Assembly: GCF_000757425.2 (NCBI RefSeq) | Contig: NZ_JPKR02000003.1 | Location: 868,001-932,000, forward strand | From: Tatumella morbirosei | GTDB lineage: Bacteria > Pseudomonadota > Gammaproteobacteria > Enterobacterales > Enterobacteriaceae | Direction: 5' to 3' | DNA: 64,000 bases | Shown: positions 7,795 through 16,324 of the stretch, one piece after another | Numbering within the stretch: the first letter of the stretch is position 1 | Layout of the letters: every line of letters begins with the position of its first letter | Notes under the pieces: model-generated | The model's input: the letters and a program-made list of their open reading frames with translations, nothing else | The model's database searches: none | Told to the model about the DNA's origin: nothing | Position numbers and translations under genes: made by a program

Positions 7795-9321
7795 ATGACG
7801 ACCCTGTCTGTAAATTCCTCGGTCACTGCCAGACAGATGCTGCAACTGATTGCAGCCTGCCTGACAGGAATATTGATCCCTCTCTGTTTTACCGGTCCGG
7901 CCATGGTGTTACCTGCCATCAGCCATGAGTTAGGTGGCAGTACCCTTCAGCTTAACTGGGTCGTTAATGGCTATATTCTGACCTATGGCAGTAGCATGAT
8001 GGCTGCCGGCAGTCTTGCGGATATCTATGGTCGTAAACGGCTGTGGCTCAGCGGACTGATCCTGTTTACCTTGTTTACCAGCCTGATTGCGACCGCCCAC
8101 TCCGTTGGCTGGATAGACGTTCTGCGGTTGTTACAGGGCGCCGGAGGTGCTGCGGCGTTTGCCGGGGCTATGTCTTCACTGACCCAAACCTTCAGTGGTG
8201 CACAGCGCACCCGGGTATTCAGTTTACTCGGAACAACCTTCGGGCTCGGACTGGCCTTCGGTCCGCTGGCCGCGGGCTGGCTAACCTCCTTCGCCGGCTG
8301 GCGCTCAGTATTTCTTGCCACCGCCGTGATTAGCCTGACCGGGATGTTACTGGTGATAATATTTTCCCAAGAATCACGGCAACCGGAAGCCTTGACACCG
8401 GACTGGCCCGGCGCTGCCAGCTTCACCGGAGCGCTGGCATTACTGACTATCGCTATTCTGCAGGCCCCGGTTTCCCCTCCGCACAGTCCGGCGGTAATGA
8501 TGACTTCTGGCGCAGCTTTAATATTGTTTATTCTGTTTGTAGTCAGAGAACGGCGGGCCCGTCATCCAATGCTTGATTTATCGTTGTTTCGGCAAGCACG
8601 GTTTTGTGGAGTCCAGTTACTGGCAGCCTCTCCGGCGTTTTTCTTTGTCACCCTGATTGTCCTGCTACCCGGATACCTGATTGGTGTCATCCATCTGCCT
8701 GTGGATATTGCCGGACGCCAGATGATTGCACTTGCCGCACCGCTGCTGGTGGTACCTTTCCTGGCGGCCTCACTGACCCGTTGGCTGTCACCCGGAGTCC
8801 TGTCTGCCGCAGGATTACTGTTAACTGCTGGCGGACTGAGTTACGCCGGTAGCGTCCTGGCCTCTGGTACTGACAGTGGTCTGACGTTAGCCATGCTTAC
8901 CGTCGGAGCGGGTATTGGCTTGCCCTGGGGGCTGATGGATGCTTTGGCGGTCAGCGTGGTTTCCTCTGAGAGAGCAGGAATGGCCACTGGTATTTTTAAC
9001 TGTGTCAGAGTCTCGGCAGATGGCATTGCGATTGCCATCGTCGGGGTACTTTTGGCCACATTACTCAATCATTCCCTGGCCTCCGCACTGCCAGCGGCTG
9101 AAGCTCAATCGCTGCAGGCCGCAGCCAGCCACCTGGCCCTGGGGGAACTGGCATCCGCCACAGAACTGCTACCGGGTAGCAGCAGCCTGCTGGCTTCTCT
9201 GTATCTGACCCGGCTCAGCACTGTAATGTACGCGTTATCTGTCGGGTCAGTTCTCACAGCAATATTTATTTTCCTGCTGTTCAGCCAGCGCCGGAACCGT
9301 CCTGATTCCTCACAAGGGTAA
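7795..9321 (+). CDS. MFS transporter, DHA2 drug:proton antiporter type
   Basis: A 508-residue inner-membrane protein with about 14 hydrophobic segments, the size and layout of DHA2 (EmrB/QacA-like) multidrug exporters. Loop 2-3 has the MFS motif ADIYGRKRLW, and segment 5 has the antiporter-type GPLAAGWLTSFAGWRSVF. ATG 7795 is preferred over GTG 7780 because AAGG is correctly placed. It is divergent from the LysR regulator, and a second MFS gene follows 86 bases downstream on the same strand. Substrates cannot be read from sequence. Confidence 0.88.
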   Translation: MTTLSVNSSVTARQMLQLIAACLTGILIPLCFTGPAMVLPAISHELGGSTLQLNWVVNGYILTYGSSMMAAGSLADIYGRKRLWLSGLILFTLFTSLIATAHSVGWIDVLRLLQGAGGAAAFAGAMSSLTQTFSGAQRTRVFSLLGTTFGLGLAFGPLAAGWLTSFAGWRSVFLATAVISLTGMLLVIIFSQESRQPEALTPDWPGAASFTGALALLTIAILQAPVSPPHSPAVMMTSGAALILFILFVVRERRARHPMLDLSLFRQARFCGVQLLAASPAFFFVTLIVLLPGYLIGVIHLPVDIAGRQMIALAAPLLVVPFLAASLTRWLSPGVLSAAGLLLTAGGLSYAGSVLASGTDSGLTLAMLTVGAGIGLPWGLMDALAVSVVSSERAGMATGIFNCVRVSADGIAIAIVGVLLATLLNHSLASALPAAEAQSLQAAASHLALGELASATELLPGSSSLLASLYLTRLSTVMYALSVGSVLTAIFIFLLFSQRRNRPDSSQG

Positions 9322-9407
9322 TATGCTGCGCATTCCCCTGAATCATTATTTCTTACTGGCACAGACCATTCTGTGCCTGAATAACCCTTTGGCACAGGAA
9401 CCACATC

Positions 9408-10607
9408 ATGCAATCTTCATCTAAAACTGCAGTTGTCGGAGCTTCATGGCTGATTACTGCAGTATTTATGCTGTCAAATTCACCCACTCCCTTATACAGC
9501 TTCTGGCAGCATCAGTTCGGATATACGTCCGGCACGCTAACCGTGATTTTCGCACTGTATATCGCAGGTCTGTTAGGTACCTTGCTGTTCGCCGGGCAGT
9601 TATCCGACCACTACGGGCGTAAACCCTTGCTATTGCCCGGTCTGGCCGCCGCAATGATTGCCTGCCTGCTGTTTGCTAATGTTGAATCTGTGGCAGCACT
9701 GGCCGTGGCCCGGTTGCTGTCCGGCATTGCGGTCGGGGTCATGGTGTCCGCGGGGATGGCAGGTGTTGCCGACCTTACCGCTCCGCAATCGCGGCGGCAG
9801 GCGGCACTACTGGCTTCAGCTGCGATGGTGGCCGGCGCAGGCATGGGCCCCTTAATCTCTGGTACGCTGATGCAGATACTGACACATCCGGTAATTCCAT
9901 TATTTTTACTGTTGTTCTGCGCGCTGCTCGTCGCCATCGTCATCGCTGTCCGCCTGCCCTTTGCACCACGCGGCGCCGCCACATCGGACAGTTTACGTCT
10001 GACCTTACCTTCACTGCCGGCTAAAAATATCAGTGCCCTGCTTTGCGGAATAGGTGCCTTTGCGCCAGGGATTACCGCAACGTCATTTATACTGGCGCTC
10101 GGTCCGTCGCTGCTGACCTTACTCGCTCACAGCTACAATCCGTTAATGGCCGGAATGATGACCTGTGGCATGTTTATCAGCGCGACATTGTCCCAGGTAT
10201 TGGTACGCCACTGGCCATTATCCCGGGTATTCTTCGGAAGTTCGCTGGCCACCATCCTGTCGATGGTCCTGGTGGCGGTTTCTCTCACCCTGCATGAATA
10301 TCCGTGGCTGATTTTTGGCGTACTATTGGCCGGGGCCGGACAGGGGTTAGGCCAGTTTGGCGGGCTGACACTGCTGGCTTTACAGGTGGCAGATCGACGC
10401 AGGGCTCAGGCCAATGCATTGCTGAATTTTGGCGGTTATCTGCCCGCAGGAATTCTGCCCGTAGCGGCAGGTTACCTGGCAGATAAACAGGGCTTATCCG
10501 TCAGTGCTATGCTGTTTGCCCTGCTGCTGACACTGTTTGCTCTGACCGGTGGCATTTATGCACAGCGTTTTCTCCGGTCAGCCCCGCAGAGCGTTGTCGT
10601 GGTCTGA
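9408..10607 (+). CDS. MFS transporter, DHA1-like
   Basis: A 399-residue inner-membrane protein with about 12 hydrophobic segments. It opens with VVGASWLITAVFMLSNSPTPLY and has the motif GQLSDHYGRKPLLLPG between segments 2 and 3. A polar C-terminal tail ends in SVVVV. AGGA lies nine bases before ATG 9408. It follows a DHA2-type pump in the same direction and may be co-transcribed under the LysR regulator. The SPTPLY start is common in uncharacterised enterobacterial exporters. The substrate is unknown. Confidence 0.87.
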   Translation: MQSSSKTAVVGASWLITAVFMLSNSPTPLYSFWQHQFGYTSGTLTVIFALYIAGLLGTLLFAGQLSDHYGRKPLLLPGLAAAMIACLLFANVESVAALAVARLLSGIAVGVMVSAGMAGVADLTAPQSRRQAALLASAAMVAGAGMGPLISGTLMQILTHPVIPLFLLLFCALLVAIVIAVRLPFAPRGAATSDSLRLTLPSLPAKNISALLCGIGAFAPGITATSFILALGPSLLTLLAHSYNPLMAGMMTCGMFISATLSQVLVRHWPLSRVFFGSSLATILSMVLVAVSLTLHEYPWLIFGVLLAGAGQGLGQFGGLTLLALQVADRRRAQANALLNFGGYLPAGILPVAAGYLADKQGLSVSAMLFALLLTLFALTGGIYAQRFLRSAPQSVVVV

Positions 10608-10754
10608 AGACAAATTTTGCGCTAACGGCCAGAAAATATTGACAGATTTTCGTTTCAGTCTTGGGTTTTTTCTGCAACGGAGTAAACTTTGCTTACCCGT
10701 TCGGACCGGCCAATCCGGTTGGTCTTTGTAACAGCCCATCTACAGGTGAAAATA

Positions 10755-11180
10755 ATGCGTAAACTGACCGCTGCTTTAGTATGTGTCGCTGTATTACTGC
10801 CGGTATCGCTGGCCAATGCACAGATTATTACCCGTGCTCAGCAACAGAAAATGGAAAAACAGGGTTTAGGTGGCGGTAAAGGCTCCGTCGAGGCTGCTTT
10901 TGCGTTTACCCGTGATAAAGCCAGCGCAGGCCAGGCGATCAAAGAGATTAGCTGGCTGACACTAAAACCTGGCACCTCTATCGGTTATCACAAACATATT
11001 GATAACGAAGATGCTTACATCATAGTCTCCGGCAGTGGGTTATTCAAAGATGCCGACGGTAAAGATTATCCGGTCAGTGCCGGTGATATCACTATTGTGC
11101 GTAAAGGCGAATCTCACGGACTGACCAATAACGGTAAACAACCGTTAGTCCTGGTGGATGTTATTGCTGCTCAACAATAA
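10755..11180 (+). CDS. Exported cupin-domain protein
   Basis: A 141-residue protein with a clear signal peptide (MRKLTAALVCVAVLLPVSLA, cleavage near NAQ) and one cupin domain, so it should be periplasmic. The first cupin motif is visible in SIGYHKHIDNEDAYIIVSGSG (two His and one acidic residue) and the second in GDITIVRKGESHGLTN (one His), so a metal site is likely. The ATG at 10755 has AGGTGA six bases ahead and starts the signal peptide exactly; earlier in-frame codons would bury it. The substrate is unknown. It stands alone between the MFS gene and the LOG gene. Confidence 0.87.
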   Translation: MRKLTAALVCVAVLLPVSLANAQIITRAQQQKMEKQGLGGGKGSVEAAFAFTRDKASAGQAIKEISWLTLKPGTSIGYHKHIDNEDAYIIVSGSGLFKDADGKDYPVSAGDITIVRKGESHGLTNNGKQPLVLVDVIAAQQ

Positions 11181-11296
11181 TCTCCTGAACCATCTTTGCC
11201 TGGTGGCGGCGAATAAGAATTCGCTGCCTCGATGGTGGCAGGTTAGCCTGCTGAAGTTGTCCTCTGTTTTTAATGATTAGTAAAGGTAATCGTGAT

Positions 11297-11860
11297 ATGC
11301 GTGCAGCACTGTTTTGTGGATCCGCCTGCGGGAATGATCCCATTTTTGTCCGTGAGACCCGGCGTCTGATACAGCAACTGGCCAGTCAACAGTTCAGTCT
11401 GGTGTATGGCGGCGGAAAGGTCGGTTTAATGGGCAGTGTGGCTGACACAGCGATTGATTGCGGAATGGATATCCTGGGAGTCATGCCGGAAGCGCTGGTC
11501 AGTCATGAGCTGGCACATCCGGGTCTCAGTGAACTGAAAGTCGTTCGTGATATGCATGAGAGAAAATCTCAGATGGCAGGTAGTGCTGATTGTTTTATCG
11601 CGTTGCCCGGCGGGGCCGGCACCCTGGAAGAGATTATCGAGGCCTGGACCTGGGCTCAGTTGGGTCTGCACAATAAGCCCTGTGCTTTTTTCAACATCAA
11701 TGGCTTTTATGACCCGCTACTGTCCTTTTTTGAACGGACGATTTCCGACGGATTTATGAAACAGACCTATGCAGATATGCTGATTGTTTCAGATGACCCG
11801 GTGCTTCTGGTCGAAAAGATTATCAGTTATACCCCTCCTCCGGTCAAATGGTCACGCTAA
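11297..11860 (+). CDS. LOG-family nucleotide phosphoribohydrolase
   Basis: A 187-residue Rossmann-fold protein of the LOG (TIGR00730) family, which cleaves N6-substituted AMP (cytokinin riboside monophosphate) or purine monophosphates to base and ribose 5-phosphate. The family signature is complete: LVYGGGKVGLMGSVAD and LPGGAGTLEEIIEAWTWAQ. ATG 11297 is chosen from the family start MRAALFCGSACG; AAAGG precedes it. The size matches bacterial LOG proteins. There is no operon partner, and the next gene is 555 bases away. Confidence 0.9.
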   Translation: MRAALFCGSACGNDPIFVRETRRLIQQLASQQFSLVYGGGKVGLMGSVADTAIDCGMDILGVMPEALVSHELAHPGLSELKVVRDMHERKSQMAGSADCFIALPGGAGTLEEIIEAWTWAQLGLHNKPCAFFNINGFYDPLLSFFERTISDGFMKQTYADMLIVSDDPVLLVEKIISYTPPPVKWSR

Positions 11861-12255
11861 CCGCGTTGAATCCGGTCCCCCCCTGGGTGGCCGCTGAATA
11901 TGATTCCCTCTGCGGTGGAAACAGTTATTCCGGAAAAAACCGGAGCTTATCCGCCCCACTTAACCACCTGAATCTTCAAATTTGTTAACCCGAGATAATC
12001 TCAGGGTTGACCAAAACTGGCGGAACTCAGGCGGTTAATCCCTGGCAGCCTGTATTATCTTACGCCGGCAGGTATATCAGAACCGGGTAGCATTATTCTT
12101 AAAGAAAAAAACCACACATCAGCAAAATGTAGTAGTAAATCAGAATGCATTTATTTCCACTACAGCCTCCACATAATTTCCCGCGACTAATAATTCGGTA
12201 AACAATCCAGACATAACGGATTAGCCTTTGATATCTCTCCTGAGAAAATAAGCGG

Positions 12256-12291
12256 TTTACTGTGGGTATTGATGATAAAAACCACAGTAAA
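12256..12291. repeat. Perfect 10-base inverted repeat upstream of the iron operon
   Basis: TTTACTGTGG at 12256-12265 pairs with its complement at 12282-12291 across 16 bases. It ends 16 bases before the -35 element of the iron transport operon, the usual place for an activator site. No binding protein is known. Confidence 0.5.
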
Positions 12292-12307
12292 AGTTGCCAA
12301 TTTCAGC

Positions 12308-12336
12308 TTGACTACTACATATCGCGCCCGCAAAAT
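12308..12336 (+). promoter_or_regulatory. Sigma-70 promoter of the iron transport operon
   Basis: TTGACT at 12308-12313 and CAAAAT at 12331-12336 are separated by 17 bases. A Fur-type box starts eight bases after the -10 element, which supports the assignment. Confidence 0.6.
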
Positions 12337-12343
12337 CACAGCG

Positions 12344-12362
12344 GAGAATGATACTTATTATT
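12344..12362 (+). promoter_or_regulatory. Fur box
   Basis: GAGAATGATACTTATTATT matches the 19-base Fur consensus at 15 positions by my count. It covers the expected transcription start of the operon, so iron-bound Fur would block initiation. It lies 54 bases before the first start codon. Confidence 0.7.
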
Positions 12363-12415
12363 GTTTAGCCGCATATCTGGTGCACTAAACAACAGTGCTC
12401 GCTGCGGGAAAGCAA

Positions 12416-13243
12416 ATGTCACAACTGACTGATACTGAGAAAAATCATCCGGGTTTAACTATCAATAACCTGCGCGCCGGTTATCAGAAAAACATCATCA
12501 TCGACGATATCAATCTGCAGTTACCCGCAGGGAAAATGACCATTCTGGCGGGTCCGAACGGTTCAGGAAAATCTACGCTACTGAACACCATTGCACGAAT
12601 GATCAGCCCTGTGGACGGGCAGGTTATTATTGACGGTAAAGATATCCACCAGCAACCGACCCGGCAACTCGCCCGTCAGTTGGGCATTTTGCCACAAACA
12701 CCGTTACTTCCTGAAGGTCTGACCGTTGCTGAACTGGTGTCACGCGGGCGTTTTCCCTGGCAGGGTTTTTTACGACAATGGTCTGAGTCCGATGAACTGG
12801 CCGTTCAGGAAGCCTTACGACTGACCGGTACAGAAGCGCTGGCCGGTGTGCCGGTAGACAGTCTTTCCGGCGGTCAACGGCAGCGCTGCTGGATTGCAAT
12901 GACACTGGCACAACAGACACCGGTGATTTTGCTCGACGAACCAACAACCTTTCTCGACCTGCGCTATCAGGTTGATATTCTTGAATTGCTGCGGGATCTG
13001 ACACTGCATCATCAGCGCACCGTCATCATGGTGCTACACGATCTGAACTTTGCGGTGAATTATGCCGATTGTCTGGTGTTTCTGAAACAAGGCCGGTTGT
13101 GTTCTGTCACCGATGATCCACAGCAGTGTACGCCTGAATTAATCCGTTCGGTGTTCGATCTGGAAGTGCATATGTCGGTGAACCCGCTCACCGGAAAACC
13201 ATTTTTTCTGCCCTTTCCTACTGATACGGGTAGATCTCTGTGA
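12416..13243 (+). CDS. Ferric-chelate ABC transporter, ATP-binding protein (FecE-like)
   Basis: A 275-residue ABC ATPase of the FecE/FhuC type that would power uptake of an iron chelate from the inner face of the membrane. Walker A is GPNGSGKST, the signature is SLSGGQRQRCWIAM, and Walker B plus the catalytic Glu is VILLDEPTTFLDL; the switch His is in VLHDLNFAV. ATG 12416 is preferred over GTG 12395 because GGGAAAG is well placed. It is the first gene of a five-gene operon and overlaps the next by four bases. The Fur box upstream points to iron repression. Confidence 0.93.
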   Translation: MSQLTDTEKNHPGLTINNLRAGYQKNIIIDDINLQLPAGKMTILAGPNGSGKSTLLNTIARMISPVDGQVIIDGKDIHQQPTRQLARQLGILPQTPLLPEGLTVAELVSRGRFPWQGFLRQWSESDELAVQEALRLTGTEALAGVPVDSLSGGQRQRCWIAMTLAQQTPVILLDEPTTFLDLRYQVDILELLRDLTLHHQRTVIMVLHDLNFAVNYADCLVFLKQGRLCSVTDDPQQCTPELIRSVFDLEVHMSVNPLTGKPFFLPFPTDTGRSL

Positions 13244-14265
13244 CAGCATTGCTCACCCATACCACACAGCATCGATCGCGTTATCTGTTATCGCTGCTGT
13301 TATTGCTACTGTCAGTACTGACCGGTTCGGTCTTTGAACTGGCGATTGGCCCCCGCTTTATTCCTCCTTCGACGGTGCTACAGGCACTCCTGCATTATGA
13401 CCCGATGAATTTCAGTCATCATGTAGTGATAGAATTACGGTTACTGCGGCTGGTCGCGGCACTGATGGTGGGTGCGGCACTGGGGGTTGCCGGTCTGCTG
13501 CTGCAATCAGTTATCCGCAATCCACTGGGAGAACCGCATATTCTGGGCCTCAATGCTGGAGCATCCTTAGCCGTGGTCGCCTGCACGGCTTTTGGTGTTA
13601 ACTGGGTGACCACTCCGCTGTTACGTCCCCTGGCTGCGGCCGGCGGGGCTGCGTTGGTATTTAGCCTGGTGATTGCCTTTTCCTCTGCCGGTCGCAGCGG
13701 AATGACGGTGATTAAAGTCACCTTGTGCGGTGTCGCGCTCTCGGCGTTTACCGCGTCACTGACCGCCACGATACTGATTCTTGATGAGCAGACACTGCTG
13801 GACATGCGCACCTGGCTGGCCGGGGACCTGTCAGGACTTCGCTGGCCGGTGGTCAGTGCCGCGGCACTTCCGCTACTGCTGGCCGGAATACTGGCGCTCT
13901 GGCTGGCGCCGGCACTCAATGCCATGGCCTTAGGAGACCATCAGGCCCGCGGACTGGGAGTCAATATTACCCGTACCCGGGGACTGGCAGTACTGACGAT
14001 TGCCCTGTTAAGCGGAGTGGCGGCTTCACTGGCCGGTCCGATTGGTTTTGTCGGCCTGATTGTGCCAAATATTGTCCGTCGGCTGGTCACACGTGATTTG
14101 CAGAGGTCTATCCCTTGCTGCGCCCTCGCAGGAGGGCTGATTTTGCTGGTCGCCGATATCGCTGCCCGAACCCTGGTTGCCCCGCAGGAGCTGGCTACCG
14201 GGGTAATGACCGCGCTGGCCGGTGCACCGGTCTTTATCTTTATTGCCTCGAGGCTGTTTAAATGA
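13240..14265 (+). CDS. Ferric-chelate ABC transporter, permease (FecCD family)
   Basis: A 341-residue inner-membrane permease of the BtuC/FecCD family with about ten hydrophobic segments. It contains the family segments LRLLRLVAALMVGAALGVAGLL, VIRNPLGEPHILGLNAGA, GFVGLIVPNIVRR and, near the end, APQELATGVMTALAGAPVFIF. It starts with GTG at 13240, inside the stop of the ATPase gene (four-base overlap), and ends overlapping the next ATG by four bases. It should pair with the next permease as a heterodimer. Confidence 0.92.
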   Translation: MTALLTHTTQHRSRYLLSLLLLLLSVLTGSVFELAIGPRFIPPSTVLQALLHYDPMNFSHHVVIELRLLRLVAALMVGAALGVAGLLLQSVIRNPLGEPHILGLNAGASLAVVACTAFGVNWVTTPLLRPLAAAGGAALVFSLVIAFSSAGRSGMTVIKVTLCGVALSAFTASLTATILILDEQTLLDMRTWLAGDLSGLRWPVVSAAALPLLLAGILALWLAPALNAMALGDHQARGLGVNITRTRGLAVLTIALLSGVAASLAGPIGFVGLIVPNIVRRLVTRDLQRSIPCCALAGGLILLVADIAARTLVAPQELATGVMTALAGAPVFIFIASRLFK

Positions 14266-15314
14266 GTCGACAGTTACCGCGCAACCCGGCCATTGTCTGG
14301 CGCGCCGGTCGTTTTTCGTTGTTGTTACGCCCGGAAATTTTGTGCCGGCTGGGGTTGTTTCTGCTACTGCTGCTGATTTTACTCGTCTTTGGCATCAGCC
14401 ATGGCAGTCTGCCGATTCCAGTCTCTTCGGTGGGCAAGGCGCTATTTTATCCTGACCACTCTGTCGGCAACACCGCTTATATTATCCGTGATGTTCGTTT
14501 GCCCAGGCTGCTGATGGCGGCAGCCGTTGGCGCTATGCTGGGAATGGCCGGTGCTGCTATGCAGTCTGTGACCCGCAACGGCCTCGCGGACCCCGGGCTG
14601 CTGGGCGTAAAAGAAGGGGCCAGCATCGTGGTGCTGGCACAGATTCTGTATTTCCCGACCCTTAGTGTGCTCTGGCAACCGATCACCGGTATGACCGGCG
14701 GCTTACTGGTGGCAGCACTGGTGGTACTGTTGGCACGCGATTTCTCACGGCCCGGTTTTATTCTGGCCGGTATTGGCATTTCCTGGATTTTTGCCGCCGC
14801 TATCGGTTTCTTTATGACTACCGCAGATGTCCGTCAGGTACAGACCGTCATGTTGTGGATGGCCGGTAGCCTGAATACTGTCAGTTGGCCATTAATGCTA
14901 CTGGCGGTCTGCTGGGCAATTCCGGCGGTGGTATTGCTGTATATCACCGCCAGGGCTGCCGATATTGCCATGCTGGGTAGTACCTGCGCGACGGGTCTGG
15001 GAGTGAGGTTATCACAACTGACCTTACTGCGGTTTATTGCCCCGGTCGTTCTGACCGCAACCAGCATTTCCTGTGTCGGCAGCATCGGTTTTGTCGGTCT
15101 GATGGCGCCCCATCTCTCCCGCATGCTGTTTCGTGGCGGACAATCCACGCTACTGAGCGGCAGTGCCGTCTGCGGGGCGGTGCTGGTATTGCTGGCAGAT
15201 AATATCGGCCGTCTGGCTTTTGCGCCCTTACAGTTACCCGCCGGGATCATTATTTCGTTGTTGGGGGGGCCGTTTTTCCTGCTGTTGCTCTGGCAACGCC
15301 GGGACAGGTTCTGA
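14262..15314 (+). CDS. Ferric-chelate ABC transporter, second permease (FecCD family)
   Basis: A 350-residue permease of the same family. It has VRLPRLLMAAAVGAMLGMAG, VTRNGLADPGLLGVKEGA, SIGFVGLMAPHLSRM and LPAGIIISLLGGPFFLLLL. A longer basic N-terminal segment (about 25 residues) precedes the first membrane helix. The ATG overlaps the stop of the first permease, giving translational coupling. The binding protein follows 15 bases after its stop. Confidence 0.92.
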   Translation: MSRQLPRNPAIVWRAGRFSLLLRPEILCRLGLFLLLLLILLVFGISHGSLPIPVSSVGKALFYPDHSVGNTAYIIRDVRLPRLLMAAAVGAMLGMAGAAMQSVTRNGLADPGLLGVKEGASIVVLAQILYFPTLSVLWQPITGMTGGLLVAALVVLLARDFSRPGFILAGIGISWIFAAAIGFFMTTADVRQVQTVMLWMAGSLNTVSWPLMLLAVCWAIPAVVLLYITARAADIAMLGSTCATGLGVRLSQLTLLRFIAPVVLTATSISCVGSIGFVGLMAPHLSRMLFRGGQSTLLSGSAVCGAVLVLLADNIGRLAFAPLQLPAGIIISLLGGPFFLLLLWQRRDRF

Positions 15315-15329
15315 GAGTTAAGGAGTATT

Positions 15330-16277
15330 ATGCGTATTTTCACACTACTACTGTTACTGTTCAGTTTCTGTGGCCATGCGGCCCCGGCAACTCAGCAATT
15401 CACCGATGACCTGGGCCGCACGGTAACGGTGCCTTTGCATCCCAAACGCATCGTTTCACTGCATGATCTGGATATCACTATCCCGCTGATTGAACTGGGC
15501 ATTTTCCCGGTCGGTAGCCATGGGCGGACGAATCCTGATGGCAGCCATACTCTGCGTTCGGCAAAGTTGCTCACCGGGATTGATTTCGATAACTCAGACA
15601 TCAGATTTATCGGCAGTGCGGATATTGATATCGAAGCCGTTGCCGCACTGAAACCCGATCTGATTATCACCGAGCCTAACCGTAGTGCTTCGGTGGAACA
15701 GTTGCAGAAAATTGCCCCGACCGTCAGTATCGACCATCTGAAAGGCGGAGCGCCGCGGATTTACAGCAAACTGGCCCAACTGACCGGAACTCAGGATCAA
15801 CTGTCGCGGCTGGAAGCCCGCTATCAGGAGCAAATAAGGCAACTTAAACAAACTATCGGTCAGCGTAAAATCACTGTATCAGTGATTCAGGCAAATAACG
15901 GAAAACTTACCGTGATGCACAGCTATCACTCACTGGGTAAAGTGCTGCGCGATGCGGGGCTGACTTTTCCACCACTGATTAACCATATTCCGGAGGACGG
16001 GAGAATTACCGTCAGTGCGGAACAGCTTCCGGAGCTGGATGCAGATCTGGTGTTTGATACCTGGCGTGGTGATAATGGTGGTATGCCGCAGGATGAAATT
16101 ACTGCAATGAATGGCGTGATGCCTGGCTGGTGTAATTTCCTGTCGGCCTGCCGGAAAGGACATTATGTGATGGTCTCCCGGGAAGAGGCCATTTCTAATT
16201 CGTTTGCGGCAATGGGCCTGATGACGGCGATGGTACAATCGCAGGTTGCCAGTCTGTTGCTGCCGGTGGCCAGATAA
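15330..16277 (+). CDS. Ferric-chelate ABC transporter, periplasmic binding protein (FecB-like)
   Basis: A 315-residue binding protein with a signal peptide (MRIFTLLLLLFSFCGHAAPA). The fold markers are FTDDLGRTVTVPLHPKRIVSL, DIEAVAALKPDLIITEP and the long central helix around residues 145-180. No lipobox Cys sits at a typical cleavage position (the Cys at 14 is inside the hydrophobic core), so it is probably a free periplasmic protein. AAGGAG lies seven bases before ATG 15330. No TonB-dependent receptor is in this operon, so the outer-membrane partner must be elsewhere. Confidence 0.9.
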   Translation: MRIFTLLLLLFSFCGHAAPATQQFTDDLGRTVTVPLHPKRIVSLHDLDITIPLIELGIFPVGSHGRTNPDGSHTLRSAKLLTGIDFDNSDIRFIGSADIDIEAVAALKPDLIITEPNRSASVEQLQKIAPTVSIDHLKGGAPRIYSKLAQLTGTQDQLSRLEARYQEQIRQLKQTIGQRKITVSVIQANNGKLTVMHSYHSLGKVLRDAGLTFPPLINHIPEDGRITVSAEQLPELDADLVFDTWRGDNGGMPQDEITAMNGVMPGWCNFLSACRKGHYVMVSREEAISNSFAAMGLMTAMVQSQVASLLLPVAR

Positions 16278-16324
16278 GCGGAAAGAAAAATGACAGAGAT
16301 AAAAAAAATAAAAACCGGGTCGAT

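Larger units (their letters stand above)
11861..12415. other. Long AT-rich leader region of the iron transport operon
   Basis: A 555-base gap with no supported gene. It holds a bulged hairpin near 11986-12009 (AACCCGAGA and TCTCAGGGTT), a perfect 10-base inverted repeat at 12256-12291, a promoter at 12308-12336 and a Fur-type box at 12344-12362. Confidence 0.6.
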
